NCBI RefSeq assembly: GCF_000516515.1
Contig: NZ_KI911784.1
Coordinates: 4,254,633-4,318,632 of the forward strand
Direction of reading: 5' to 3'
Source: Chloroflexus sp. Y-396-1
GTDB taxonomy: Bacteria; Chloroflexota; Chloroflexia; Chloroflexales; Chloroflexaceae
DNA length: 64,000 bases
The translations under genes and the position numbers were made by a program. Every line of letters starts with the position of its first letter. Within the stretch, counting starts at the first letter, position 1. Below are positions 35,264 through 46,700 of this stretch, piece by piece. The notes under the pieces were generated by a model. That model ran no database searches, was not told the DNA's origin, and worked only from the letters and a program-made list of their open reading frames with translations.

Positions 35264-37963
35264 ATGAATCGTACTGTTCGCGTCACCCGTAACGGAATCG
35301 AACTTGATGGCCGACCATGGTATCTTCTGGCCGGTTGTATTCACTACATGCGCTGGCCGCGTGCCGAATGGCGACCGTTGCTTGAACAAGCGCGCTGGGC
35401 CGGTCTCAACACGATTGATACGGTCATTCCCTGGAATCGGCACGAGCCGCAACCCGGCGAATTCGATTTTAGTGATGAAGCCGATCTCGGTGCCTTTCTC
35501 GATCTCTGCCACGAGTTGGGATTGAAGGTGATTGTGCGACCCGGCCCGTACATCTGTGCCGAGTGGGAAAACGGCGGTTTACCGGCTTGGCTGACTGCGA
35601 GCGGTCATGTGCGCCTACGAACCGATGATCCGGCCTTCCGCGATGCGGTCTTGCGCTGGTTTGATGTGCTGATGCCGATCCTCGTGCCGCGCCAGTATAC
35701 TCGTGGCGGGCCGATTATTCTCTGCCAGATCGAGAATGAGCACTGGGCATCGGGAGTATATGGCGCTGACGGCCATCAACAGACTCTGGCCCAGGCTGCG
35801 CTCGAACGCGGTATTGATGTGCCGCAATACACCTGTATGGGCGCAATGCCGAACTATCCGGAGTTTCGCAACGGCTGGAGTGGGATTGCCGAGAAACTGG
35901 TGCAGACCCGCCAGCTCTGGCCTGACAACCCGATGATTGTTTCGGAATTGTGGAGTGGCTGGTTCGACAATTGGGGTGGGGTTCGTCAGAGCCGAAAAAC
36001 AGCAGCGAAACTCGATATGACCCTTCACCAATTAACAGCGGTCGGTTGCGCCGGTTTTAGCCATTGGATGTGGGCAGGTGGAACCAACTTTGGCTTCTGG
36101 GGTGGGCGTACCGTGGGTGGCGATTTGATCCATATGACGACCAGCTACGACTACGATGCGCCGGTCGATGAATATGGCCGTCTCACCGCCAAGGCGCTGG
36201 TCGCACGTCGTCATCATCTCTTCCTGAGCTGTTTCGGGGCTGAACTTTCTGCTGTGCTGGCTGATGCCGCCCCCGGTGGAATGACGGTCATTGCTCCACC
36301 GGCTATTGCCGGCCGCAGTGAAGGTGGTGCGCAGCCGTACCGTACCGTTCGGGCTGCGTCAACCGCACCACCGGCCTGGCGCGACTTCTGCGCGACCTTC
36401 CTGAGCAATCCCGGCCTCGAAGCCGCCACCTACGAAGTCTTTCTGCCCAGCGGTGACCATCTGAGTGTCGAAGTTGAACCGACCAGTATCCGACCAATCT
36501 TCGCCAACCTGCCACTCGGCGAGAGTGGAATCAGCGTCGTCGCCCATACCGGACGTATTCTCGGCTACTGGCCCGATCAGGGCACACTCGTGATCTACGG
36601 TCGTGAAGGTGAACAGGGCAAACTGATCCTCCGCCTGCCTGAGCCACCGGTAGGCATTCATGCCGCCGACGCCGGTCTCACCGCTCGCGTGCAGATGCGG
36701 GAACAGACCTTGCAGATCGATTACTGGATTACTGCCGAAGGGCGACGGATTGAGGTCGCGTGGGAAGATCATGCATTGCTGATCGAATTGTTGCCACAGA
36801 CACTGGCCGAGCGCTACGGTAGTCAACCCCTCCCACCGCCGCAGCCATCACGGCGCACCACGCTCCCCACCCGCGCTTTTGCCGTCGTGGAAGCAACTAC
36901 CGATAGCGGTTGGCAACCGATTCCTACCCCGGTGCCGCTCGAACAGCTCGGCTGCCCTTACGGCTATGGCTGGTATCGGGCTGAGCTTGAACTGGCGACA
37001 CCACTGAATACGACCTTGGCCGCACCTGAGCTAAACGACCGCGCCCTAGTACTGGTCAACGGCGAGTTTGTAGGGGTGTTAGGCCTCCATCCCAATGGCC
37101 CCCGCTACACGCTACCACTAAGCCTTCCTGCGGGTCATCATGACCTACGGCTGCTGGTTGATAATCTGGGCCGCTTCGACTACGGCCTGGGTCTGGGGGA
37201 ACGGAAAGGTCTCCTCGCGCCTCTCTATCTTGATGGCAGCCAAACCGACATCTCCGACGGTTGGGCAGCCTACTGGCAAGAGGTGCAATTCGCCGGTGAA
37301 GCGGTTGCCAACATTAAACCTTGGGTAGCTCGTCCAGATGCGACTGCCGTTCACCTTGGACGGTTTGCCTGGACTGGGCCGATGGTCTGGCTCATTCGTC
37401 CTCTTGAGGTCGTAGCTGGTAAGCGCTACCGTGTCCACATCACCGGTGATCGCAATTCAGGGGCCTTCTTCGTCAACGGGATTGCGTTTGAGCGGTTCAG
37501 TCGGCATCGCAGTGGCGGATTCATCAGCGCCGACATTACCCATCTGCTCCAACCGGGAACAAATACGCTGGCATTACAAATTCTCAACTATGCCGGAGCG
37601 CCGTGGCGGGCCATACTGATCAGTTACGACGGCGACCGACCACTACCGGCACGGTGGAGCTTTCGCGCAGGAGTCACCGTCAGCGAGCAACCGGCGCCAC
37701 CAGCCGGTCCGGCTTTTGTGCAGGCAGTTTTCAACCGCAATGACTTGCCTTCAACCATACAACGCCTGGCGTTGCGTCCTGGTACGCTCGATAAGGGCCA
37801 AATCTGGCTCAATGGTCAAAACTGTGGTCGCTTCTGGCAAATCGGTCCGCAAGAGGAATACAAACTGCCGATCTCGTGGTTAAACGTACACAACGAACTT
37901 CTCCTTTTCGTCGAGCAGGCCCGCACCGGTACGGTTGACCTGGTGTATGAGGAGAAGGCGTAG
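35264..37963 (+). CDS. Glycoside hydrolase family 35 beta-galactosidase
   Basis: 899 residues. The TIM barrel begins LAGCIHYMRWPRAEWRPLLE and WAGLNTIDTVIPWNRHEP, with VRPGPYICAEWENGGLPAWL. Acid/base Glu159 is in QIENEH and nucleophile Glu228 in VSELWSGWFDNWG. C-terminal jelly-roll domains carry GYGWYRAEL and GQIWLNGQNCGRFWQIGPQ. GGAGG precedes ATG 35264, right after the GH31 stop. No signal peptide, so probably intracellular. Released galactose could feed galK at 56.2 kb. Confidence 0.92.
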   Translation: MNRTVRVTRNGIELDGRPWYLLAGCIHYMRWPRAEWRPLLEQARWAGLNTIDTVIPWNRHEPQPGEFDFSDEADLGAFLDLCHELGLKVIVRPGPYICAEWENGGLPAWLTASGHVRLRTDDPAFRDAVLRWFDVLMPILVPRQYTRGGPIILCQIENEHWASGVYGADGHQQTLAQAALERGIDVPQYTCMGAMPNYPEFRNGWSGIAEKLVQTRQLWPDNPMIVSELWSGWFDNWGGVRQSRKTAAKLDMTLHQLTAVGCAGFSHWMWAGGTNFGFWGGRTVGGDLIHMTTSYDYDAPVDEYGRLTAKALVARRHHLFLSCFGAELSAVLADAAPGGMTVIAPPAIAGRSEGGAQPYRTVRAASTAPPAWRDFCATFLSNPGLEAATYEVFLPSGDHLSVEVEPTSIRPIFANLPLGESGISVVAHTGRILGYWPDQGTLVIYGREGEQGKLILRLPEPPVGIHAADAGLTARVQMREQTLQIDYWITAEGRRIEVAWEDHALLIELLPQTLAERYGSQPLPPPQPSRRTTLPTRAFAVVEATTDSGWQPIPTPVPLEQLGCPYGYGWYRAELELATPLNTTLAAPELNDRALVLVNGEFVGVLGLHPNGPRYTLPLSLPAGHHDLRLLVDNLGRFDYGLGLGERKGLLAPLYLDGSQTDISDGWAAYWQEVQFAGEAVANIKPWVARPDATAVHLGRFAWTGPMVWLIRPLEVVAGKRYRVHITGDRNSGAFFVNGIAFERFSRHRSGGFISADITHLLQPGTNTLALQILNYAGAPWRAILISYDGDRPLPARWSFRAGVTVSEQPAPPAGPAFVQAVFNRNDLPSTIQRLALRPGTLDKGQIWLNGQNCGRFWQIGPQEEYKLPISWLNVHNELLLFVEQARTGTVDLVYEEKA

Positions 37964-37997
37964 GACCGTTTACGCCTCAGCCTTCATGCTGGCGCAT

Positions 37998-38175
37998 GGG
38001 CGTGCGGGCCTCTAGCCCACATTCGGCAGACCTCTGGGGGTACCCCATCCCAACGGGCGGGTTGAGAACTCAATCCTCTTCACCTCCCCCTTCCTCTTCC
38101 ATTTGGGGGAGGAAGGGGGCTGGGGGGAAGGTGAGGTACCTATATTGGGATGCGGGCTAACGGCCCGCGCACCCT
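37998..38175. repeat. Cluster of palindromic repeats between convergent GH35 and Kef genes
   Basis: Contains a GC palindrome (GCGGGC...GCCC) near 38004-38020, a C-rich element in reverse orientation whose stem is CCCCCTTCCTC (38086-38096) with GAGGAAGGGGG (38109-38119), then CTGGGGGGAAGGTGAGG, and a second GC palindrome near 38151-38170. Likely terminators for both genes. Confidence 0.6.
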
Positions 38176-38211
38176 AATAAGAGACATCTTTCCTGCACAC
38201 GCTCACGTATG

Positions 38212-40239
38212 TTATGACGTGGCCGGAACCAGCTCTGCTGCCGGGGTACCGGACAACAACTGCTCAGCAGCCGCAATCTGCTCGCGATCACCGATCAACC
38301 CCAGCAGATCGCCTGCCTGAAAGACCGTACTCGACTTCGGGTTGGCGATCAACTGCTGATTCCGGATCAACGCAATCACTGAAGCACCGGTACGGGCACG
38401 GATATTGGCTTCGGCCAACGTCTGCCCCACAATCGGACTTTGTTCACGAACCAGTCGCCAGGCAATCTCGATCCCACGGGCAGCGCGTACCATCTGATCG
38501 AGCGCCTGATGTTCAGCATCACTTGACACCGTCGTATCATATTCATCACGGCGTACTGCATCGGTATAGCCCTGCACCTGCGTTGCCGGATACCCTAAAC
38601 AAAGCAGCGTATGCCGCATCACCTCCAGGCCACCCTCTAGCTCTGGGTGAATGACATCGTGCGCACCGAGATGCAAGAGACGCCCGACGCCTTTCGTGGT
38701 TGCCGCGCGGGCGATAATCGGTAACTGGGGAGCAATCTTACGCGCAGCAGCCACCACCATTTCTGTCGCCGTCTCATCTGGCAGGGTCACAACCAGCGCT
38801 CGTGCCCGTTCCAACCCAGCGTGAATTAACACATCAGAATTGGCAGCATCACCGAAGAGGGTTGGCACACCACGGGCATTGAACTCCGCTGCCCGACCAG
38901 AATCGATCTCAATCACCAGTCGGGGAACCCCTAACCGCTCTAAGACATTGACAATGTGCTGTCCTACCCGACCATATCCAACGACCACCACATGACCTTC
39001 GCGGGGCAGCGCCAGATCGGCCGGTTGGAGCGGATGTTGATCAAAACGCTCCCAGAGCTTTGGTGAAATTCGCTGCATCACCCGCTCAACAGTTTTTATC
39101 GAGCGAAACATCAACGGATTGACCATGATTGAGAGCAGTGATCCGGCTAGAATCAGCGCATATTGTTCGGTAGTTAGCAGGCCAAGCGTCACGCCAGCCT
39201 GACCGAGAATAAATGAAAACTCACCGATCTGACTAAGACCGGCTGCCACGATCAGCATGGTACGGCCACTAGCCGGCAGAACGAAACCCAGCAACTGGGT
39301 GAAAAAAGCCTTGCCAAGCACAATTAAGGCGGTAAGCGCCAACACTTGACCTGCATTTGCCCAGAGGTAAACCGGATTGACGATCATTCCTACCGAAACA
39401 AAAAAGATCACGGCAAATGTCTCACGGAACGGCAAAACATCATCACCGATCTGATGGCTGAACTGTGTTTCACTCAACACCACACCGGCCAGGAATGCCC
39501 CTAACGCCAGCGACACATCAAAAAACGCTGCGGCGCCAAAAGCCGTACCAAGGGCAATTGCAACTGCGGCCAGGATAAACAACTCACGGGAACGGGTTGC
39601 AAAAATTATGTCGAGTAACTTCGGTAAGAGTCGTCTACCGATAAACAACACAACCGTGACGAATAGAGCAACCTTCAGTAATGACAGGACAGCCGACCAC
39701 AACGATTGCTCGTTGTGCCCCCCAAACAAGATTGGTAGCATCACCAGAATAAGCACCGTTGCCAAATCTTCCATGACCAGCCAACCCACTGCGATCCGTC
39801 CGGCGGTGGTACTTAACAGGCCGTTATCCATCAACCCGCGTAACAGCACCACCGTACTGGCAATGGAAATTGATAGGCCCAAAATCAACCCAGACAACGG
39901 CGCCCATCCCCAAAGCTGGCTGAGTGCAAATCCTAGGCCGGTCGCAATCGCCATTTGCAAAATCGCACCCGGCAATGCTACCTGACGCACGGCCCATAAA
40001 TCTTTGAGCGAAAAATGCAACCCTACTCCAAACATCAAAAAGATCACACCAATCTCGGCAAGTTGGCGAATATCTTCAACATCACCGACAAATCCCGGCG
40101 TAAACGGGCCGATTGCCATCCCGGCCAGCAAATAACCTACAATTGTTGGCAAGCCGATTTGCCGTGCCAGCAGACCACCGACAAACGCTACGACCAACGC
40201 AATTGCCAGATTTGCCAGCAGCGAAATCTCGTGATGCAT
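38212..40239 (-). CDS. Kef-type monovalent cation:proton antiporter (CPA2) with TrkA domains
   Basis: 675 residues. About twelve to thirteen membrane helices (starting LLANLAIALVVAFVGGLLAR, with LARQIGLPTIVGYLLAGMAI and IFLMFGVGLHFSLKDL) form the CPA2 transport part. A TrkA-N/RCK domain follows near residue 415, with VVVGYGRVGQHIVNVL then VIEIDSGRAAEFNARG, binding NAD(H). A C-terminal TrkA-C domain closes it (ASVIALIRNQQLIANP). It probably exports K+ or Na+ against protons under nucleotide control. Close to YbaL/KefB-type proteins; the ion is not determined. It is convergent with the GH35 gene. Confidence 0.9.
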   Translation of the reverse strand: MHHEISLLANLAIALVVAFVGGLLARQIGLPTIVGYLLAGMAIGPFTPGFVGDVEDIRQLAEIGVIFLMFGVGLHFSLKDLWAVRQVALPGAILQMAIATGLGFALSQLWGWAPLSGLILGLSISIASTVVLLRGLMDNGLLSTTAGRIAVGWLVMEDLATVLILVMLPILFGGHNEQSLWSAVLSLLKVALFVTVVLFIGRRLLPKLLDIIFATRSRELFILAAVAIALGTAFGAAAFFDVSLALGAFLAGVVLSETQFSHQIGDDVLPFRETFAVIFFVSVGMIVNPVYLWANAGQVLALTALIVLGKAFFTQLLGFVLPASGRTMLIVAAGLSQIGEFSFILGQAGVTLGLLTTEQYALILAGSLLSIMVNPLMFRSIKTVERVMQRISPKLWERFDQHPLQPADLALPREGHVVVVGYGRVGQHIVNVLERLGVPRLVIEIDSGRAAEFNARGVPTLFGDAANSDVLIHAGLERARALVVTLPDETATEMVVAAARKIAPQLPIIARAATTKGVGRLLHLGAHDVIHPELEGGLEVMRHTLLCLGYPATQVQGYTDAVRRDEYDTTVSSDAEHQALDQMVRAARGIEIAWRLVREQSPIVGQTLAEANIRARTGASVIALIRNQQLIANPKSSTVFQAGDLLGLIGDREQIAAAEQLLSGTPAAELVPATS

Positions 40240-40800
40240 CGTTTAGCTCCACAACATACAGACTCAAAGAAGGTGAAATAATCGCTGATATTGTTCACTG
40301 ACAAGGGGAACAAAAAAGGCCTACGCAACCAGGCGTAGAGATGATAGATACTTCAATAATAAGGAATTGTACGCAGACTGTCAAAATGGAAGAACGAAAG
40401 TTAAGCACCTCACCTTCCCCCCAGCCCCCTTCCTCTCCCATTTGGGAGAGGAAGGGGGAGGTGGAGGGGATTGAACGCCGAACGCATATCATCAGAGGTG
40501 AAAAGCGCAACTCCCATTTGGGAGAGGAAGGGGGAGGTGGAGGGGATAACCACCGACAAGGTAATGTTGAGCATCACTCCCGATATGTCATCTACCAGGG
40601 TGCGCGGGCCGCTGGCCCGCATCCGGTCGCGTTTCCCTGGGTGCGCGGGCCACTGGCCCGCATCCGGTCGCGTTTCCCTGGGTGCGCGGGCCACTGGCCC
40701 GCATCCTGCACTCGTTCGCTGGGTGTGGCGGGTATTCTAACCATCCCAGCAAAACATTTCAGCGCATCTATAACAGTGATATATTATTGTTATCACCGGC
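40240..40800. repeat. Repeat-rich intergenic region upstream of acnA
   Basis: No gene supported. A C-rich element has stem CCCCCTTCCTCTCCC (40425-40439) with GGGAGAGGAAGGGGG (40444-40458), and a partial second copy at about 40509-40545. At 40598-40705 a 41-base unit containing GCGGGCCrCTGGCCCGC is tandemly repeated three times. Confidence 0.65.
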
Positions 40801-40837
40801 AGATTAGTGCGACGCATCACAACAATCTGATAGTTCG

Positions 40838-40846
40838 TGCTATAAT
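40838..40846 (+). promoter_or_regulatory. Extended -10 for acnA
   Basis: TGCTATAAT at 40838-40846, 60 bases before ATG 40907. The -35 is weak. Confidence 0.5.
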
Positions 40847-40906
40847 CGCCTTACCACAAGATGGAATGACCTTCCGTTGCACGGTTACAACCGAAGGAGA
40901 AGAACA

Positions 40907-43648
40907 ATGGTCAACAGCTTTGGCGCCCGCTCGACCCTCACAGTCGGCGACCGCACCTACGAAATCTACCGACTCGACGCGCTGACTGCCCACGGCGTCA
41001 ATCTTGCTCGTCTACCCTATTCATTGCGCATTCTGCTCGAAAACCTCCTCCGACACGAAGATGGGCGTACCGTCACCGCTGATGATATTCTGGCGCTGGC
41101 CAACTGGCAGCCACAGGCGGAACCGGAACGCGAAGTGGCATTTATGCCGGCGCGGGTGATTCTGCAAGACTTCACCGGTGTACCATGCGTGGTTGATCTG
41201 GCCGCAATGCGTGATGCGATGGCCGAGTTAGGCGGTGATCCGCGTCGGATCAATCCGTTACAACCGGTTGAGCTGGTGATCGACCACTCGGTGCAGGTTG
41301 ATGCCTACGGCTCAGAAGCTGCGCTATTGATCAACAAAGACCTCGAATTTCAGCGCAACGTCGAGCGCTACGCCTTCTTGCGTTGGGGTCAAACTGCGTT
41401 CGATAATTTTAAGGTTGTGCCACCCGGCAACGGTATCGTTCATCAGGTCAATCTAGAATACCTGGCTCGTGTGGTATTTACCAGCGACGAAAATCCACGG
41501 GCGAGCGGACCGGTGCAGGCCTACCCCGACACGCTGGTCGGTACCGACTCTCATACCACGATGATCAACGGTCTGGGCGTGCTCGGCTGGGGGGTTGGCG
41601 GTATCGAAGCTGAGGCTGCCATGCTCGGTCAGCCACTCTCGATGTTGATCCCACAGGTGGTTGGCTTCAAACTGACCGGACGCCTCCGCGAGGGGGCGAC
41701 TGCCACCGATCTAGTGCTAACCGTGACCCAGATGCTGCGTAAGCTAGGGGTGGTTGGGAAGTTTGTTGAGTTCTTCGGCCCTGGTCTGGCGAATCTGCCG
41801 CTGGCTGACCGCGCTACAATTGCGAATATGGCACCAGAGTATGGCGCGACCTGTGGTATCTTCCCGATTGATGAAGAGACGCTGCGCTATCTGCGCTTCT
41901 CCGGGCGCAGCGAAGAGCGGGTTGCGCTGGTCGAGGCCTACTTCAAAGAGCAGGGTCTCTTCCACGATGAGCATACGCCGGAAGCCGAGTACTCGACCAT
42001 TCTTGAACTTGATCTGGGCACAGTTGAACCAAGCGTGGCCGGTCCGAAGCGGCCCGAGGGTCGGGTACCGCTGTACGATGTCAATCGTACCTTCCACCTG
42101 GCCGTACCGTCGATCATTAACCCGTTACAGCCCGATACGGCACTCTCGGCGGCAGATTTTGCAGCGACAGCGGTCGCGGTACCTGGCGCCGATTACAAAC
42201 TCCATCACGGTTCGGTCGTCATCGCGGCTATCACATCCTGCACGAACACTTCTAACCCGTCGGTGATGGTTGCAGCCGGTCTCCTTGCCAAAAAGGCAGT
42301 TGAAGCCGGTTTGACGGTGAAGCCGTGGGTGAAGACCTCACTCGCTCCCGGCTCAAAGGTTGTTACCGAGTATCTGACGAACGCGGGCCTGATGCCCTAC
42401 CTCGAAGCTCTGCGCTTCCACGTCGTTGGCTACGGCTGCACCACTTGTATCGGCAACTCCGGGCCACTGGCGCCTGAGATCAGCCAGACGATTGAACAGG
42501 CTGGTCTGGTAGCAGTCTCTGTACTTTCGGGCAACCGTAACTTCGAGGGTCGTGTGCAGCAAGATGTAAAAGCGAACTACCTGATGTCACCGCCCCTGGT
42601 CGTAGCTTATGCCATTGCCGGTCGAATCGATATCGATCTGGATAAAGAACCGCTTGGGATCGGAAAAGACGGCAAACCGGTCTACCTGCGCGACATCTGG
42701 CCGTCGCAAGCCGAAGTGCAGCAGACGATCGAAACGGCGATCCAGTCGGATATGTACCGCCGTTCGTATGCCAGCGTGTTTGTTGGCGATGAACGGTGGG
42801 AAAACATTCCCGTGCCGGCAGGTGATCGTTTTGCCTGGGATCCGCAGAGTACGTATGTGCGCCGTCCCCCCTACTTCGACCGGATGAGTCCAACGCCGCC
42901 TGAGCGGGTTGCCGAAATTCATGGGGCGCGAGTGCTGGCGTTCCTGGGTGATAGCATCACGACCGACCACATCAGCCCGGCCGGAAGTATCAAAGTCAAC
43001 TCACCCGCCGGCAAGTATTTGATCGAGCATGGCGTTGCTCCGGCCGATTTCAACAGCTACGGCGCTCGCCGTGGCAACCACGAAGTGATGGTGCGCGGCA
43101 CGTTCGCCAATGTGCGGCTGCGCAATAAACTGGCGCCGGGTACGGAGGGCGGCTTTACAACCTACCTGCCCACCGGCGAAGTAATGACCATCTACGATGC
43201 AGCGATGCGCTATCAGGCCGATGGTACACCGCTGATCGTGATTGCCGGGAAAGAATACGGCAATGGCTCGTCACGTGATTGGGCTGCGAAAGGCCCCTAC
43301 CTCCAGGGCGTCAAGGCAGTCATCGCAGAGAGTTTCGAGCGTATCCATCGCTCGAATCTGGTGGGCATGGGGATCGTGCCGTTGCAGTTTATGCCGGGTG
43401 AGAATGCGGCCAGTCTCGGTCTGACCGGCCACGAGGTATACGACGTGATTGGTCTGGCCGATGCAATCGCCAGTGGCTTCGCTCAGGGTCGCGTGCTGAC
43501 GGTACGTGCGACCGCCGACGATGGAACAGTGCGCGAGTTCCAGACTCGTGTGCGCATTGACACACCGCAAGAGATCGAATACTACCGCCATGGCGGTATC
43601 TTGCAATATGTGCTGCGACAGTTGCTGGCCGAAGATAAGCAAGGCTAA
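40907..43648 (+). CDS. acnA: Aconitate hydratase (AcnA/IRP1 type)
   Basis: Isomerises citrate and isocitrate in the TCA cycle. 913 residues, normal for the AcnA class. Fe-S cysteines are in [11 protein letters not shown] and [35 protein letters not shown] and [15 protein letters not shown] lie in the N-terminal part, and the swivelling domain has [18 protein letters not shown] and [19 protein letters not shown]. The frame opens at 40877, but ATG 40907 has AAGGAGA at good spacing. It is convergent with bchH, with a hairpin in between. Confidence 0.96.
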   Translation: MVNSFGARSTLTVGDRTYEIYRLDALTAHGVNLARLPYSLRILLENLLRHEDGRTVTADDILALANWQPQAEPEREVAFMPARVILQDFTGVPCVVDLAAMRDAMAELGGDPRRINPLQPVELVIDHSVQVDAYGSEAALLINKDLEFQRNVERYAFLRWGQTAFDNFKVVPPGNGIVHQVNLEYLARVVFTSDENPRASGPVQAYPDTLVGTDSHTTMINGLGVLGWGVGGIEAEAAMLGQPLSMLIPQVVGFKLTGRLREGATATDLVLTVTQMLRKLGVVGKFVEFFGPGLANLPLADRATIANMAPEYGATCGIFPIDEETLRYLRFSGRSEERVALVEAYFKEQGLFHDEHTPEAEYSTILELDLGTVEPSVAGPKRPEGRVPLYDVNRTFHLAVPSIINPLQPDTALSAADFAATAVAVPGADYKLHHGSVVIAAITSCTNTSNPSVMVAAGLLAKKAVEAGLTVKPWVKTSLAPGSKVVTEYLTNAGLMPYLEALRFHVVGYGCTTCIGNSGPLAPEISQTIEQAGLVAVSVLSGNRNFEGRVQQDVKANYLMSPPLVVAYAIAGRIDIDLDKEPLGIGKDGKPVYLRDIWPSQAEVQQTIETAIQSDMYRRSYASVFVGDERWENIPVPAGDRFAWDPQSTYVRRPPYFDRMSPTPPERVAEIHGARVLAFLGDSITTDHISPAGSIKVNSPAGKYLIEHGVAPADFNSYGARRGNHEVMVRGTFANVRLRNKLAPGTEGGFTTYLPTGEVMTIYDAAMRYQADGTPLIVIAGKEYGNGSSRDWAAKGPYLQGVKAVIAESFERIHRSNLVGMGIVPLQFMPGENAASLGLTGHEVYDVIGLADAIASGFAQGRVLTVRATADDGTVREFQTRVRIDTPQEIEYYRHGGILQYVLRQLLAEDKQG

Positions 43649-43751
43649 GCTGCCTGGGGATACGGGCCGCGGGTTCGTGTGCGATAGGTTTCCTCCGTCC
43701 CGACCGGTGCCCCGACCGGTGCGGTGACGGGGAATCATTGTCAGGGTGGTA

Positions 43752-43780
43752 GTAGGGGCACAGCGTCGCTGTGCCCCTAC
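43752..43780. terminator. 29-base perfect hairpin between convergent acnA and bchH
   Basis: GTAGGGGCACAGCG, one base, then CGCTGTGCCCCTAC. Same family as the hairpin at 24236-24264, with one compensated base-pair change. Confidence 0.65.
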
Positions 43781-43797
43781 GATGTATCAGGTACCGA

Positions 43798-46700
43798 TCA
43801 GCGCACTCCCTCCAATCGGTCTTCGAGATCGGCATAAATCTCGCGCAACTGCGCGAGTGTCTCTTCATCGGCCTGCCAGAAGCCACGTTCATGAGCTTCA
43901 AGCAATCGCCCAGCAATCCCAGCAGTGGCATGCGGGTTGAGGTTCGCCAACCGTTCACGCATCACCGGATCGAGCAAATACGTCTCAGCAACGCCCTGGT
44001 AAATCCAGCCCTCGACGGCCTGGGCCGTGGCGCTCCAGCCGTAGGTGTTACTAACCCGAATCTCGATCTCGTGCACGCCCTCGTAGCCATGCTTGAGCAT
44101 CCCCTCGTACCATTTCGGGTTGAGCAGTTTGGCCCGACTTTCCAGACGCACAACTTGTTCCAATGAACGCACTCGGCTTGCACCAGGTGCCACTAACTCG
44201 GCTACCTCACCCATCAACGCTGTCGGGCGCTCACCGCGCACCTTCTCAACACTCTTGGTCAGACCACCGAGATATTCGTAGTAGTGGTCGATATCGCTAA
44301 TGCCATTTTCTACACTGTCGATGTTCTGGAAGGTGACACTGACTGTAGCCAGCGCTCGCTCCATCAGCGCTCGCGCTTCACGCCATTCACCACCTGGCTG
44401 GAGGGCAAAACTCTTGCGGGTGATAAACGCCTCAGCTAGTTGCGTATCTTCTTCCCAGGTGCTGCTCTCCACCAGATGGTTGACATTTGCACCGTAGCTT
44501 CCAGAAGCGTTAGAAAAGACACGGGTTGCAGCCGCTTCCACGCTCAAACCCAATGCGCTGGCCTGGGCCAGCGCGTGAGCGCGCACGAAGTTCTGGGTCA
44601 GTGGTTCATCAGCCGTAGCCGCCATTCGGATCGCCCGATCAAGCAGTGCTGCCTGAGCGGCAAAGAGATCGCGGAAAATACCGCTGACCGTCAGGACAAC
44701 ATCGATCCGAGGCCGCCCCAATTCGGTAAGCGGAATCAACTCAACCGTCGTAATGCGTCCCAGTTCATCGGCTACTGCTCTGGCGCCGATCAGCGCCAGG
44801 GCCTGGGCAATCCCCTCACCCTCCGTCTTGATGTTGTCGGTGCCCCACAACACCATAGCCACCGTTTCCGGGTATGCACCCTGCTCGGCACGTATCCGTT
44901 CTAACAACTCGTTGGCGACAACCATACCAGCCGCAGCAGCCGTTGGGGTCGGGATATGGAAGGGATCAAACGCATGAATGTTGCGACCGGTTGGCACGAC
45001 CGCCGGATTCCGTACCACGTCATTGCCCGGCGAGGGGAGAACATAGCCGCCATTAAGTGCCCGCAAGAGACTGCTCACTTCGCGTTCGGTTGTCATGCGA
45101 CGCTGAATGTCGAGCAAGTAGTCCCACAACGGCGTGAGGAGATCGGGCTGGACATTGACATAGCGCTGTAAAGCTTGATCAGCGGCCCGCCCAGAACCGG
45201 CCTCAACCAGTGCTGTGATAGCGGTACGGCAAATCTCCTCGATCTGACGGTAATGCTGCTGCGCTGTTGGATCATCGCGCAACCGACCGGTAAGTTCGGC
45301 GTAGTCAAACCCCAACGCTCGCCCGACGATCACCGGCAACGGATCGAGCGGTGTCTGATTGGGGCCACGCGGCACGCGGGCAAACATCGCAATTAGGGTG
45401 AGAACATCGATCTGTTCGGCAGCCTGAGGTGGCTCACCAAGGACATGCAGGCCAACCGGGATCATCCTCTGTTCTACCTGCATCAGCTCATGCCCCAATG
45501 CCGCCACATACGCATCGCCCTCGCCTGCGACATTCAGATTGAGCGCTTCAGCCTGAGCACGCAGATCGGCCAGCAGTGTTGGATCGGGCTGTGCATGATA
45601 GCGGTCAATGCTGTCTTTAAGCGCACGCAACCCTTTGTACAGACCGGCTTGCTGAACGGGCGGCACCAGATAGCTGATCAACGTCGCCATCCCGCGACGG
45701 CGGGCAATACTGCCTTCGCTCGGGTTATTGACGCAGTAGTAGTAGAAGTTAGGGAGACCACCAAGCAGGCGTAGCGGCCAGCAACGGGCACTCAGCCCGG
45801 CCTGCTTCCCCGGCATAAATTCGAGTGCGCCATGCGTCCCAAAATGTAACACGGCGTGAGCCTTGAAAACGCGGCGTAACCAGACATAGTAAGCAGCAAA
45901 ACCGTGATGCGGCGCGGCATCCTTGCTCATCAGCAGACGAATCGGATCACGTTCGTAGCCAAAGCTCGGTTGTAAACCCACAAATACATTCCCAAACCGT
46001 CGCCCCAGAATATGCAATCGCTTCCCGTCACTGAGCAACTCGCCAGGCGCTGGCCCCCAGTACGGTTCAATATCAACATAATCTGGGAAGAGCCGACGGT
46101 ACTCTTCGACCGGTAATGAATCGGCGACATTACCGCTTGTGCCGTAGAGCAACGCATTTCCCTCCACAACCAGACGACGCAGATCATCGGCACTTGCCGG
46201 CAGTTCAACGGTATATCCGGCTGCGTGCAACGCCTGCATTAACCGAAACACACTGGTAAAGACATCGAGATAGGCAGCAGTGCTGGCATTGCCTAGGTTG
46301 GGTGGGAAATTAAACAGCGTGATCGCAATCCGGCGTTCGGCAGGTGGAGTGCGACGTAGCTCAACACGGGCTGCGATACGTTCGGCAGCCAGCTCGATTT
46401 CAGCCGGTAATGGCGTTATCGTTTCCTGATCGCGCTGCATACCACCGATCACCAACGGATCGGTCGCACCGTCAAGCTCAGGCAGTGACACATTTAATGC
46501 CAATTGGAAAGGTGCAATTCCCCGATCATCGGCTTGCCACTGTTCGATACGCTGAAACACGAGCGGGAAGAGATCAAGAATCGGCGTATCAAGCTGATCG
46601 AGTAAGGCACTGGCCTGTTCAGGATCGGTACTGGCCGGCCCGCCCACCAGCGCAAAACCGGTTGTATTGACCAGCAGATCAACATCGGCAACCGCCGCGT

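Noticed and set aside
40341-40985. 214-codon ORF over the repeat region before acnA
   Set aside because: It is made of intergenic repeats and runs into acnA in another frame; no ribosome site or domain.
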